The notes beneath the pieces are model-generated. The model was not told where the DNA came from. It saw only the letters and a list, made by a program, of their open reading frames with translations, and did not search any database. The position numbers were made by a program, and so were the translations under genes. Shown one piece after another: positions 43,583 through 51,862 of a stretch of 64,000 bases of DNA. This DNA is from Priestia megaterium (GTDB taxonomy: Bacteria; Bacillota; Bacilli; Bacillales; Bacillaceae_H): the NCBI RefSeq assembly GCF_009497655.1, contig NZ_CP023317.1, positions 3,625,501 to 3,689,500 on the forward strand. The letters are read 5' to 3'. The first letter of the stretch is position 1, and each line of letters starts with the position of its first letter.

Positions 43583-43675
43583 ATGCGCCGACATTCCAAA
43601 TTGCCCATTGTTCTTGTTTTTGCCTTCTTTTTATTCATCGCAACTGTTTTGTGCGTAACCTCTTATATGTCTTGA
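43583..43675 (+). CDS. Small membrane protein, 30 aa
   Basis: ATG at 43583 with GGAGG 7 bases upstream. It reads MRRHSKLPIVLVFAFFLFIA, then TVLCVTSYMS and TGA. It has a basic N-terminus and one membrane helix. It is not of the YjcZ type, and no family is recognised. The terminator at 43693-43720 follows. Confidence 0.6.
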   Translation: MRRHSKLPIVLVFAFFLFIATVLCVTSYMS

Positions 43676-43692
43676 ACGTATAAATAATATAA

Positions 43693-43722
43693 AAAAATCG
43701 CCTCATCGAAGGCGATTTTTCT
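43693..43722. terminator. Bidirectional terminator
   Basis: Stem AAAAATCGCC/GGCGATTTTT with an 8-base loop, at the ktrB stop. Confidence 0.85.
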
Positions 43723-45040
43723 ATCCTAGCATTATATCTTCGTTTGGATAGCGAACGGCTTCACGCTTTTGCTTAGATAATGAAAACGCAAGGGTTAATG
43801 GCCCCACTTTTCCTAAAAACATGATAAAGATAATAATCACGCGTCCAAAGTATGAAAGCTCAGGAGTTGCTCCCATCGATAACCCCACTGTTCCAAACGC
43901 AGAAACCACTTCAAACATAATTTTTATAAACGGCAGGTTTTCTGAGATATTTAATAGAAAAATGGCCCCAAACACAAACATAATCGAAATCATCGTAATG
44001 GCTAGTGCCTTAAACACATGAAGAGGAAGAAGCCGTCTCTTTAACAGCACAATATCTTCCCTGCTTCGTAAAAATGCCCATACAGAAAAGACAATCACCA
44101 CAAACGTTGTTAGTTTAATACCTCCTCCTGTTGACGCACTCCCTGCACCTATGAACATTAACATAACCATTAAAAATATGGTGGAATCATGTAGACTTCC
44201 TATATCGATACTATTAAAACCTGCTGTGCGTGTTGTTACCGCTTGAAAATAAGACGCCCACACTTTGTCTCCTAATGACAAACTTCCAAGTGTATGTGAA
44301 TTGCCGTACTCTAAGAAAAAAATAAAAAGCATGGCAATCACGTTAATGGCAAACGTGCTGATAATCATAATTTTTGAATGCAGCGTTAGTTTTTTATACG
44401 ATTTTTTTACCCACATATCAGCAAGAACGGTAAATCCTAACCCACCAATAATAAACAAAAAGGAAATCGTTATGTTAATAACGGGATCTCCTACATACTG
44501 AACTAAGCTGTCAGATAATAGTCCGAACCCTGCGTTATTAAAAGCTGAAATTGAATGAAACAAGCTAAAGAATAGCCCCTTAGACCATCCGAATTCCGGA
44601 ACCCAGCGTATCGCTAAAAAGATAAGTGCAACAAACTCAATTAAAAATGAAAAGATAAACAGCCTTTTAACTAGCAGGACAACTCCGCCGACGCTCGTTT
44701 GATTTAATGCCTGCTGAACGAGCATACGCTCTTTAAATCCAATTTTTTTACCTAGCATCATAAAAATCAGCACGGCAAATGACATAATGCCAAGACCGCC
44801 TATTTGAATTAACAGCATAATAATCGTTTGACCGATGACGGTAAAACGCGTACCTGTATCTACGACGGCTAAGCCGGTCACTGTCATAGCGGAAGTAGAT
44901 GTAAAAAGGGCGTCTACCCACCGGATTGGCTCAGTAGTAGAAAAAGGCATCATTAATAAAAGAGCACCAATAATAATTCCTCCGCCAAAAATGGAGACAA
45001 GCAGCTGCGGCGGCGTAAGCCTAACAATTTTTTTTTTCAT
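43721..45040 (-). CDS. ktrB: KtrB-type potassium channel/transporter subunit, 439 aa
   Basis: Trk/Ktr/HKT superfamily, four M1-P-M2 repeats with a filter glycine in each: AMTVTGLAV, AFNNAGFGL, TRTAGFNSI and FGTVGLSMG. It carries K+ (Na+-coupled) across the membrane as a dimer on a KtrA octameric ring. It starts 3 bp after the ktrA stop with AAGGAG upstream, so it forms an operon. KtrB and KtrD are hard to separate, but linkage to ktrA favours KtrB. Confidence 0.9.
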   Translation of the reverse strand: MKKKIVRLTPPQLLVSIFGGGIIIGALLLMMPFSTTEPIRWVDALFTSTSAMTVTGLAVVDTGTRFTVIGQTIIMLLIQIGGLGIMSFAVLIFMMLGKKIGFKERMLVQQALNQTSVGGVVLLVKRLFIFSFLIEFVALIFLAIRWVPEFGWSKGLFFSLFHSISAFNNAGFGLLSDSLVQYVGDPVINITISFLFIIGGLGFTVLADMWVKKSYKKLTLHSKIMIISTFAINVIAMLFIFFLEYGNSHTLGSLSLGDKVWASYFQAVTTRTAGFNSIDIGSLHDSTIFLMVMLMFIGAGSASTGGGIKLTTFVVIVFSVWAFLRSREDIVLLKRRLLPLHVFKALAITMISIMFVFGAIFLLNISENLPFIKIMFEVVSAFGTVGLSMGATPELSYFGRVIIIFIMFLGKVGPLTLAFSLSKQKREAVRYPNEDIMLG

Positions 45041-45043
45041 AAG

Positions 45044-45703
45044 TTAAACTCCTTCTTCTTCAAAACGGTTTAAATCGCGATTATGTCCGATAACAATCAG
45101 CATATCTCCTTGTTCAATTGTTTCATGCGCCGTAGGCGAAATCACCATTTCCCCGTCTTTTCGCTGAAAACCGATAATATTACAGCCGTACTTTGCACGA
45201 ATATTTAAATCAAACAGCGTTTTATTATGAAGTTTCTTAGAAGCGACAATTTCAACAATACTATAGTCTTTAGACAGTTCAATATAGTCAATAATTTTTT
45301 CTGACACCACGTGATGAGCAATCCGCTTCGCAATATCGCGCTCAGGATGAATGACTTTGTCCGCTCCTATTTTCTCCAGCACTTTTTGATGATACATATT
45401 CACCGCTTTTACCCATACTTGCTTAACGCCCATATCTTTTAAAAGCATCGTTGCAAGCACGCTTGCTTCGATATCGTCTCCAAACGAAATAAGAGCATGA
45501 TCAACGTTACGAATGCCTAGCCCTTTTAAGCTAGCTTCATCAATTGCGTTCGCTTGCACGACATATGTAGCTGAGTTGCTATATTTCTTTACTACCTCCT
45601 GATTGCGGTCAATAGCGAGCACATCCACATCCAAATTAGCAAACTCTTCAACCAAACTGCCTCCAAAACGACCTAATCCCAATACAGCAAACTGTTTTTT
45701 CAT
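45044..45703 (-). CDS. ktrA: KtrA, cytosolic RCK regulatory subunit, 219 aa
   Basis: RCK_N Rossmann domain with GLGRFGGSLVEEF and the acidic end of strand 2 (AIDRNQE), then a TrkA_C domain at about 135-219 (TLFDLNIRAKYGCNIIGFQR), the site of c-di-AMP binding in this family. ATP/ADP binding to RCK_N gates KtrB. The gene is the former yuaA, and the c-di-AMP riboswitch lies directly upstream. Confidence 0.93.
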   Translation of the reverse strand: MKKQFAVLGLGRFGGSLVEEFANLDVDVLAIDRNQEVVKKYSNSATYVVQANAIDEASLKGLGIRNVDHALISFGDDIEASVLATMLLKDMGVKQVWVKAVNMYHQKVLEKIGADKVIHPERDIAKRIAHHVVSEKIIDYIELSKDYSIVEIVASKKLHNKTLFDLNIRAKYGCNIIGFQRKDGEMVISPTAHETIEQGDMLIVIGHNRDLNRFEEEGV

Positions 45704-45784
45704 AATGTATTTATTCCTTTCTTCAACTGCTGTGTGTTCTCTTAGCTTATACTTTTTCTAAAAAATTACATGTTTTTCTTAAAA

Positions 45785-45822
45785 AAAGCGCAAAAAAACA
45801 CAGGAAGGCTCCTGTGTTTTTT
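45785..45822 (-). terminator. Riboswitch-controlled terminator upstream of ktrA
   Basis: Perfect 13-bp stem AAAAAACACAGGA/TCCTGTGTTTTTT with a 4-base loop, then T-rich on the minus strand. It lies between the aptamer and ktrA and is the expected expression platform. Confidence 0.88.
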
Positions 45823-45842
45823 CACACTCTTCCCCCTCAAAA

Positions 45843-45962
45843 CGCTTGCGAAGTTAGCTGTCGGGTTCGGGTTTTAAGAGTAACCCTACCTTTTTAAGGA
45901 TTCACCCCGGAGCACAATATGTGCGTAAATAATGGGTCCTCCGCTCCGTAATGGATTAAGCG
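45843..45962 (-). ncRNA. ydaO-yuaA (c-di-AMP) riboswitch aptamer
   Basis: Minus-strand landmarks of the class appear in order: CGCTTAATCC, ACGGAGCGGAGGACCCA, GGGGTGAATCC, GGTAGGGTTACTC, CCCGAACCCGACAGCTAAC and CGCAAGCG. The ends pair (CGCTT with AAGCG). The position before ktrA (yuaA), with a terminator in between, is the textbook one. High c-di-AMP should stop transcription of the potassium importer. Confidence 0.92.
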
Positions 45963-46087
45963 ATTTTTATTCAAATGTCTATGATCTATTTTTTAGAATA
46001 ATCGATTCGATTCATGATACGTTTCACTTCACGAAAGCTATCTTACTCCTGTGGATTTTGTCTGTCAAGATATTTTTAGGGAAGACA

Positions 46088-46546
46088 TCACTTGCGCTGC
46101 AAACTGCAAAAATCATATAAATCTAAACTGACAATCAGTTTGTGAAATTGATCAAACAAATTAATAACAGCCAAAAGCTCTAATAGCTGCGTATCACTGT
46201 AAAATTTCTTTAATTGATCCATATCAGCATCCGTCAAATCCCTTGGACGCACTCGGTATACATCTATAAATCGAAACAGCAGTCGATCTTTTTCTTCCAG
46301 CTCTTTTTCTCTTAACACTTTTTGATTAAGCGTCTTATCGCCTACATATGACATGCTCATACACGTCTCACAGCCGTTAACACCTGCTAGATAAAGCCTG
46401 ATTTTTTCCTTAGTCTCTCTTTTTATTATATCACTGTTCCAAAGCTTGTCGTATAGCTCATCATACAACCTTTTTACATCTGGAATTAAATTCAGTGCTT
46501 TTTCAAAATTTGTTCCCTCTTCGTTTGTTAACAAAACTCTTGCCAT
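46088..46546 (-). CDS. AhpD/carboxymuconolactone decarboxylase-like protein, 152 aa
   Basis: All-helical protein with the CxxC motif in LAGVNGCETCMSMSY, the arrangement of AhpD-like peroxidase adaptors, and a following acidic helix. The usual His a few residues after CxxC is not obvious, so peroxidase activity is uncertain. It is divergent from the Lrp gene. The gap to the riboswitch (45963-46087) is AT-rich and should hold the ktrAB promoter. Confidence 0.65.
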   Translation of the reverse strand: MARVLLTNEEGTNFEKALNLIPDVKRLYDELYDKLWNSDIIKRETKEKIRLYLAGVNGCETCMSMSYVGDKTLNQKVLREKELEEKDRLLFRFIDVYRVRPRDLTDADMDQLKKFYSDTQLLELLAVINLFDQFHKLIVSLDLYDFCSLQRK

Positions 46547-46666
46547 TTTTTACTCACTCCTTTTTAATTATTATAGTAAGAAAAATGGAGATTTCAGATA
46601 ACAAATAAAACATATTATCTGCTGTTACTAATCAAATGAAACATTAATATGAAAGAAGGTTTTCAA

Positions 46667-47122
46667 TTGAAAATTGATGAAATTGATTTATCGATTTTGC
46701 AGGCACTGCAGCAAAACAGCCGTCTTTCCTTAAGAGAGCTAGGAAAACAAATTAACCTGTCTCCTCCTTCAGTGGCAGAGCGAGTAAGACAGCTAGAGAG
46801 CTTTGGTATTATAAAAGGATATACAATCGATATTGATTATGAAAAGCTGCAGTTGCCCGTCTCGTGTTTTATTGAAGTAACCATGAAAAACGGAGAGCAC
46901 GAGCGTTTTAAACGATTTATTTCTCAGTATCCCTATGCTTTATTCTGTGAACGCATCGCCGGACAGGCTTGCTTCATTACAAAGCTTCAGCTTCCTCACC
47001 TGCACGTACTCGAGCAATTTATTAACGAAATTACACCTTATGCCAAAACGATTTCACACATCGCCCTTTCTCACGTGGAGATGTCTTCTGCATTATTGAG
47101 TCATTTAAAAGATGAAAAGTGA
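46667..47122 (+). CDS. Lrp/AsnC-family transcriptional regulator, 151 aa
   Basis: An N-terminal helix-turn-helix (DEIDLSILQALQQNSRLSLRELGKQ, then SPPSVAERVRQLESFGII) is followed by a RAM ligand domain. I prefer the TTG at 46667, which has AAAGAAGG 7 bases upstream; the ATG at 46649 has no ribosome site. It may sense an amino acid and regulate the divergent AhpD-like gene. Its stop directly abuts repeat copy B. Confidence 0.85.
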   Translation: MKIDEIDLSILQALQQNSRLSLRELGKQINLSPPSVAERVRQLESFGIIKGYTIDIDYEKLQLPVSCFIEVTMKNGEHERFKRFISQYPYALFCERIAGQACFITKLQLPHLHVLEQFINEITPYAKTISHIALSHVEMSSALLSHLKDEK

Positions 47123-47205
47123 TTGAAACATACGTTCACCGTACTAACGAAAAGATCCGAACGATTCATCGTTCGGATCTTCTTTCCACTAAACTACTTC
47201 TGTCC
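47123..47205. repeat. Dispersed hairpin repeat, copy B
   Basis: Same element as 39772 and 61309, with the compact palindrome GATCCGAACGAT-TC-ATCGTTCGGATC (47155-47180). It begins at the base after the Lrp stop codon. On the minus strand the stem ends in TTTTCGTTAG. Confidence 0.75.
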
Positions 47206-47240
47206 TAGCCTCTTTTATTCGTCCAAAAGCATAAAAAATA

Positions 47241-47270
47241 ACCCTCCAAAGCTGGAGGGTATAAATTTTC
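47241..47270 (+). terminator. Terminator after the Lrp gene
   Basis: Stem ACCCTCCA/TGGAGGGT with a 4-base loop, followed by ATAAATTTTC, a weak T-run. Confidence 0.5.
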
Positions 47271-47333
47271 CGAATAATGAAAGTTTTACAACTTCATTCT
47301 ATCAGGTACCGACATTTCTGTCTACTTAAAAAT

Positions 47334-47369
47334 GTAAAAGAGCTCTCTATTAATAGAAAGCTCTTTTAC
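47334..47369. terminator. Terminator of the PrsA-like gene
   Basis: Stem GTAAAAGAGCT/AGCTCTTTTAC with further pairing inside the loop, 40 bp after the stop on the minus strand. The rest of 47206-47410 holds no gene. Confidence 0.75.
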
Positions 47370-47410
47370 CTGCTTGTTTTTTGAAAACAATCAATCTATA
47401 TAAAAGGGAA

Positions 47411-48313
47411 CTACCTAAGGCTGAAAGTCACGTGAAACCTTGGCAGTTGATCCTGGATATACCGGTTGATATGATTCAAAACAAGTTCTTTCATCATTTC
47501 TTCTTTGACTTCTGATTCCGTTTTTTTATCTTTTTGTTTTAAAATAAGAATATAATAGACTTTACCCATTTTAATGGGCTTACTACACTCTCCGATGTGC
47601 TGTTTTTTTAAAACATCTATAAAAGAGGGAGATAGATTCGAAAGCTTTAGATTATCATCATTCTCTATTTTGCTGATGGTCTGGACATCAGCATATTTTT
47701 TTTGAACGTCTTGAAGCGATGTTCCTTTTTGCAGCTCAGCCGCAACGGTCTCGGCATCATGTAAAGTTGTAAAAGTTAGCTGCGAAAAAGATACGCGCGT
47801 TACATCGTTCTCAATACGTGTATAGTAAGCGTCTAGTTCATCAGACGTAATTTGTTTACGGAAATATTCTTCTAATTTAAACTGATTTATTAGCTGTTTA
47901 GTTACATCGCTAGAACGAATGTGCAAGACTTCATAGCCTTGTTTTCTTGTATCTTCGTCATATGAACGTTTGATTTGTTTCCACATATCCTCGACTTTTT
48001 TCTGTACCCTGTCACTTGTCTTTAGATGCGAAATTAAGATTTTTTGCATGACAAGCTGCCGCAACAACTCTTTGCGGTAGCTTGTATCATTTAGCGGCGC
48101 ATCGGGATTTAAGAACCCTTCAACTGCTAAAAAACGATTGAATTCAGCTCCTGTCACCTTTCCTCCTTCATACGCTGCCACTTCTTTGGCAGAAGATAGC
48201 TGACTAATTTCTACAGAAGGAAACATCGTGTTTGAATGCTTCCCTCCGCAGCCTGTTAAAAATCCGAACGCTGTTAATACTGCTAGCAGCAGCTTTAACG
48301 GTGCTGAACTCAT
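47411..48313 (-). CDS. PrsA/SurA-like peptidyl-prolyl isomerase lipoprotein, 300 aa
   Basis: Lipoprotein signal (LLLAVLTAFGFLTGC, lipobox LTGC), a SurA-N-like chaperone part (YEGGKVTGAEFNRFLAVEGF, LLRQLVMQKILISHL), and a central parvulin-like region (VSFSQLTFTTLHDAETVAAELQ) that is weakly conserved. The fold suggests a membrane-bound foldase for secreted proteins. Its ATG overlaps the htrB stop (ATGA), so it is co-expressed with the quality-control protease. Confidence 0.78.
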   Translation of the reverse strand: MSSAPLKLLLAVLTAFGFLTGCGGKHSNTMFPSVEISQLSSAKEVAAYEGGKVTGAEFNRFLAVEGFLNPDAPLNDTSYRKELLRQLVMQKILISHLKTSDRVQKKVEDMWKQIKRSYDEDTRKQGYEVLHIRSSDVTKQLINQFKLEEYFRKQITSDELDAYYTRIENDVTRVSFSQLTFTTLHDAETVAAELQKGTSLQDVQKKYADVQTISKIENDDNLKLSNLSPSFIDVLKKQHIGECSKPIKMGKVYYILILKQKDKKTESEVKEEMMKELVLNHINRYIQDQLPRFHVTFSLR

Positions 48314-49584
48314 CCATTGTTATCCTGCTGCTCTGAAAGCTTCAGAGAAATAGTTTGTTTTTTTCCATTTCGGTACACGTCTAATTTTACCGTGTCTCCT
48401 ACTTTGCGTTTTGTGTATAGATATTGACGTAAATCACTGGATGTTTTGACTTCATTTCCATCGATGGCAACAATCACGTCTTTTGATTGTAAACCAGCAT
48501 CAGAAGCAGAAGAGAACGGTTCAACCGTCGTTACGACAACTCCTTCAGACGTATCGCTTGTTAGGCCTAGCTGATCTTGTTTTGTTGCAGCTGAAAGCTG
48601 ACCTACATCTTGAAGACCTACCCCCATATATGGACGCGTTATTTTTCCGTTTTTCATCAGCTGTTCAATCGTTGGCTGCACTTCATCACTTGGAAGAGCA
48701 AAGCCGATTCCTTCTACATTGTCTTCTGAAATTTTCATACTGTTGATACCAACTACTTCACCGGAAGAATTGATCAAGGCACCGCCGCTGTTTCCTGGAT
48801 TAATCGCCGCATCCGTTTGAATTGCATCTACGTTCCAATTCTCTGAAATAGGGACAGAGCGTTTTGCTGCGCTCACGATACCTTGTGTGACCGTACGAGA
48901 AAATTGTTCACCAAGAGGGTTTCCGATTGCAAGAACCGTTTCACCCGCCACTAAATCTGATGATTTTCCGAACTTCGCCACTTGTTCAACATTTTTGTCG
49001 GACATTTCAAGCACCGCTAAATCCGTTAGCGCATCAGCTCCCACAATTTTAGCTTTTTCTTTTTGCCCGTTTGAAAGTGACACTTCTACTTCGCTTGCGC
49101 CATCGATAACGTGGTTATTTGTTACAACGTATGCTTTTCCATTTTCTTTTTTGAAAATAACACCGGAACCCGTTCCTGCTTCTTGCGTTTGGGTATCTCC
49201 AGAAAATGGATTTGTTTGCTGCTGGATGTTGTTCACGCCTACAACAGCGGCTGATACTTTATTTACAACTGAAACAAGATCTGACTGATTCACGGTGGTG
49301 CTTACTGTTCGAGGCGTTGTGCTCGTTGTTGTTGCGGTTTGAGTCTGCGTTGTTTGATTCACTGTATGCGTATCCGCTGAATCCATTAACCCTAGCTGCG
49401 GAGCGCCGTATAGCACAATTCCTCCCCCTAGCACTGCTCCCGCGATGGAAGATGCGATCACTGGAAATAAGCGTCTTTTTGGAGGCTGTGATGATGACGC
49501 AGGCTGATACTGATCATAGCGCCGCTGGCGGTTTTCATATTCTTCTTTTCGTTCTTCCTCTCTTTCATAATCACGTGGATCCAT
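48310..49584 (-). CDS. htrB: HtrB (YvtA)-type membrane-anchored serine protease, 424 aa
   Basis: Charged cytoplasmic N-terminus, one membrane helix (VIASSIAGAVLGGGIVLYG), a Ser/Thr-rich linker and a trypsin-like domain with triad His in TNNHVIDG, Asp in LTDLAVLE and Ser in GNSGGALIN, then a PDZ domain (PYMGVGLQDV..., SDAGLQSKDVIVAIDG). The start at 49584 follows AAAAGGAG. It is divergent from cssRS, as htrB is in B. subtilis, and so is the expected secretion-stress target. Confidence 0.92.
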   Translation of the reverse strand: MDPRDYEREEERKEEYENRQRRYDQYQPASSSQPPKRRLFPVIASSIAGAVLGGGIVLYGAPQLGLMDSADTHTVNQTTQTQTATTTSTTPRTVSTTVNQSDLVSVVNKVSAAVVGVNNIQQQTNPFSGDTQTQEAGTGSGVIFKKENGKAYVVTNNHVIDGASEVEVSLSNGQKEKAKIVGADALTDLAVLEMSDKNVEQVAKFGKSSDLVAGETVLAIGNPLGEQFSRTVTQGIVSAAKRSVPISENWNVDAIQTDAAINPGNSGGALINSSGEVVGINSMKISEDNVEGIGFALPSDEVQPTIEQLMKNGKITRPYMGVGLQDVGQLSAATKQDQLGLTSDTSEGVVVTTVEPFSSASDAGLQSKDVIVAIDGNEVKTSSDLRQYLYTKRKVGDTVKLDVYRNGKKQTISLKLSEQQDNNG

Positions 49585-49806
49585 GAAAATCACTCCTTTT
49601 AACGTAGCAAATTTTATGTTATCTATACTATAAAATAAAAGTTTGGGATAAGTATCAAAACAATATGTGAAATTGTGAAAAATTTCTTTATAACAGCAAA
49701 CACGTAGTATAATAGCGGGTACATAAACCTTTAAAGAAACGCGCATAGATGGCGTAATATGCTTTATTTACCTTAATTTTCATATATTCAGAGGAAGGTG
49801 TCAAAT
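49585..49806. promoter_or_regulatory. Divergent htrB/cssRS control region
   Basis: No gene is seen. A TATAAT at 49709-49714 can serve cssRS, and TATAGT on the minus strand near 49629-49634 can serve htrB. A repeated TGTGAAATTGTGAAAAATT stretch (49665-49685) could hold CssR sites, but no defined consensus was available to test. Confidence 0.4.
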
Positions 49807-50478
49807 TTGAGCTTTACACTATATTTAGTAGAGGATGAACAAAATTTAAACGAAGTTTTAACCCTTTACCTTCAAAAAGAAGGCTGGGACGTTCGCTCAT
49901 TTTTTAACGGCACGGACGCAAAAGAAATGATTGCAACTCCTCCGCACCTGTGGATTTTAGATATTATGCTGCCTGATATTGACGGGTATCAGCTCATTCG
50001 CGAAATCAAGCAGCAAACGCCACATGTGCCTGTTATTTTCATTTCAGCACGCGATGCCGATATTGACCGGGTTCTTGGACTTGAAATGGGCAGCGACGAC
50101 TATTTATCAAAGCCTTTTTTGCCTCGTGAACTAGTTATTCGAGCAAACAAACTGCTAAACCTCGTATATGGTTCCAATCAAAAGAAAACCGATACCATTA
50201 CGCTGACTCCTTATGAAATCGATTTACATACGCGTACAGTCAGTGAAAATGGAAAGCCGATTGATTTGACGTCTAAAGAATTTGATTTTCTTGTCACTAT
50301 CTCAAAAGACCTTGGACAGGCTTTTTCAAGGGAGCAGCTGTTGAATCTCATTTGGGGAGAAGATTATTTCGGCACAGACCGAGTGGTGGATGATTTAGTG
50401 AGGCGCGTGCGTAAAAAAATGCCGCAAGCACGAATTGAAACGATTTACGGATACGGATACCGGATGATGAAAGCATGA
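49807..50478 (+). CDS. cssR: CssR secretion-stress response regulator, 223 aa
   Basis: OmpR-family regulator with receiver Asp in LWILDIMLPDIDGY and the DNA-binding end FGTDRVVDDLVRRVRKKMP...YGYGYRMM. The wording PVIFISARDADIDRVLGLEMGSDDY and PFLPRELVIR matches B. subtilis CssR. The TTG at 49807 has GAGGAAGG 8 bases upstream; the GTG at 49798 is too close to it. It overlaps cssS by 4 bp. Confidence 0.92.
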   Translation: MSFTLYLVEDEQNLNEVLTLYLQKEGWDVRSFFNGTDAKEMIATPPHLWILDIMLPDIDGYQLIREIKQQTPHVPVIFISARDADIDRVLGLEMGSDDYLSKPFLPRELVIRANKLLNLVYGSNQKKTDTITLTPYEIDLHTRTVSENGKPIDLTSKEFDFLVTISKDLGQAFSREQLLNLIWGEDYFGTDRVVDDLVRRVRKKMPQARIETIYGYGYRMMKA

Positions 50479-51824
50479 AAAACAAGTCGCTTGCATTTCA
50501 AATTTGGCTCGTCATCTCGGGTATTTTACTGCTCATTTCAATTTTGCTCGCTATTTTATTCCCAACGACGCTCAGGCAGTTCTTCACGAATGAAATTTAT
50601 ACCACTATTGAAAATGAACAGCATATTTTAAAAGAATACGGCCTGCCAAGCCGCTCAGGTGAATACTACTTTAGCAATGAAGACAGTGAACCAACGCTTG
50701 GCAATCGAACCGTGGATCATATTTTATTGCCTGAACATGCGGATATCTCTTATTTTTCATCACGGGTGTTGCCTCAAGACTTTTTGAGAAAAGCACAGGA
50801 AGATGCAATCAGTCAGCGGAAAATCGTCGCTCGCTATGAAAAAGATCTCGGCAACCGGACGCTTTTTTATGTGATTCGAAAAGTAAGCGTAAACGGACAG
50901 CCTGCTTTTTTACTTTCATTTTCGTGGGATACGTATCGCAACGCGCTCACTTCTACTCTTTTTAAACAGCTGCTTCTTGTCATTTCAATTGTATTTCTAT
51001 TCAGCTGGCTTCCATCTATTTGGCTATCAAGATACTTAAGCAAGCCGCTTGTATCGCTTGAAAAAGATGTAAAAAAAATCGCCGAACAAAATTGGCATGA
51101 ACCTGTTACAGTCAACCGTTCCGATGAAATCGGCAAGCTAGGCGCGTCCATCGAGCAAATGCGCAAAAGGCTCGTATCTAAAGATGAAGCACAGCAAACG
51201 CTGCTTCAAAATATTTCACATGATTTAAAAACACCGGTAATGGTTATTCAAAGCTACGCTCAGTCGATTCAAGACGGCATTTATCCAAAAGGTGATTTAT
51301 CCCAAACGGTAAAAGTCATTGAAGATGAATCCAAAAATCTTGAGAAAAAAATCCGCGATTTGCTTTACTTAACCAAGCTTGACTATATGTCCACTCACCA
51401 GCTTGCACAAGACGACTTTGATTTTACTGCACTTCTTCATGAAGTAGTGGATCGCTTGCGGTGGAGGCGCCCTGAAATACAGTGGGAATTTGACGACGTA
51501 AATGCAACGATTAAAGGAGACAAAGAGCTGTGGACAAAAGTCCTTGAAAATGTACTCGACAATCAGCTGCGCTATGCTGATACGAAGGTTTCACTTTCAC
51601 TTACTAAACACCAAACGAACGTTCAATGTACCATCAGCAACGATGGTCCGCCGATTGATCAAAGCGTGCTTCAACACTTGTTTGAACCGTTTAAAAAAGG
51701 AGCAAACGGTGAATTCGGTATTGGCCTAAGTATCGTAAAGCGTATTGTTACGATGCACGATGCAGCCATTACGGCTGAAAACACAGACGCCGGAGTGACG
51801 TTTTCACTTACTATTCCTATATAA
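50475..51824 (+). CDS. cssS: CssS secretion-stress sensor kinase, 449 aa
   Basis: Two membrane helices (about 9-28 and 165-185) bracket an extracellular sensor domain. A HAMP linker follows, then His in LLQNISHDLKTPVMVIQ, the N box ENVLDNQLRYA and G2 GIGLSIVKR. It senses misfolded secreted protein at the membrane-wall interface in B. subtilis. Coupled to cssR (ATGA overlap) and ended by a strong terminator. Confidence 0.92.
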   Translation: MKNKSLAFQIWLVISGILLLISILLAILFPTTLRQFFTNEIYTTIENEQHILKEYGLPSRSGEYYFSNEDSEPTLGNRTVDHILLPEHADISYFSSRVLPQDFLRKAQEDAISQRKIVARYEKDLGNRTLFYVIRKVSVNGQPAFLLSFSWDTYRNALTSTLFKQLLLVISIVFLFSWLPSIWLSRYLSKPLVSLEKDVKKIAEQNWHEPVTVNRSDEIGKLGASIEQMRKRLVSKDEAQQTLLQNISHDLKTPVMVIQSYAQSIQDGIYPKGDLSQTVKVIEDESKNLEKKIRDLLYLTKLDYMSTHQLAQDDFDFTALLHEVVDRLRWRRPEIQWEFDDVNATIKGDKELWTKVLENVLDNQLRYADTKVSLSLTKHQTNVQCTISNDGPPIDQSVLQHLFEPFKKGANGEFGIGLSIVKRIVTMHDAAITAENTDAGVTFSLTIPI

Positions 51825-51827
51825 ACT

Positions 51828-51862
51828 AAAAAGGCAAGGGAGTCGACTCCCTTGCTTTTTTA
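51828..51862. terminator. Bidirectional terminator
   Basis: Palindrome GCAAGGGAGT-CG-ACTCCCTTGC flanked by A- and T-runs between cssS and the desulfhydrase gene. Confidence 0.88.

Noticed and set aside
47123-47329. 68-codon plus-strand frame from TTG 47123
   Set aside because: No ribosome site, and most of it is repeat copy B followed by a terminator hairpin; treated as a repeat instead.
49585-49746. 54-residue N-terminal extension of HtrB
   Set aside because: AAAAGGAG is placed correctly before the ATG at 49584, and the extension has no family-like sequence.
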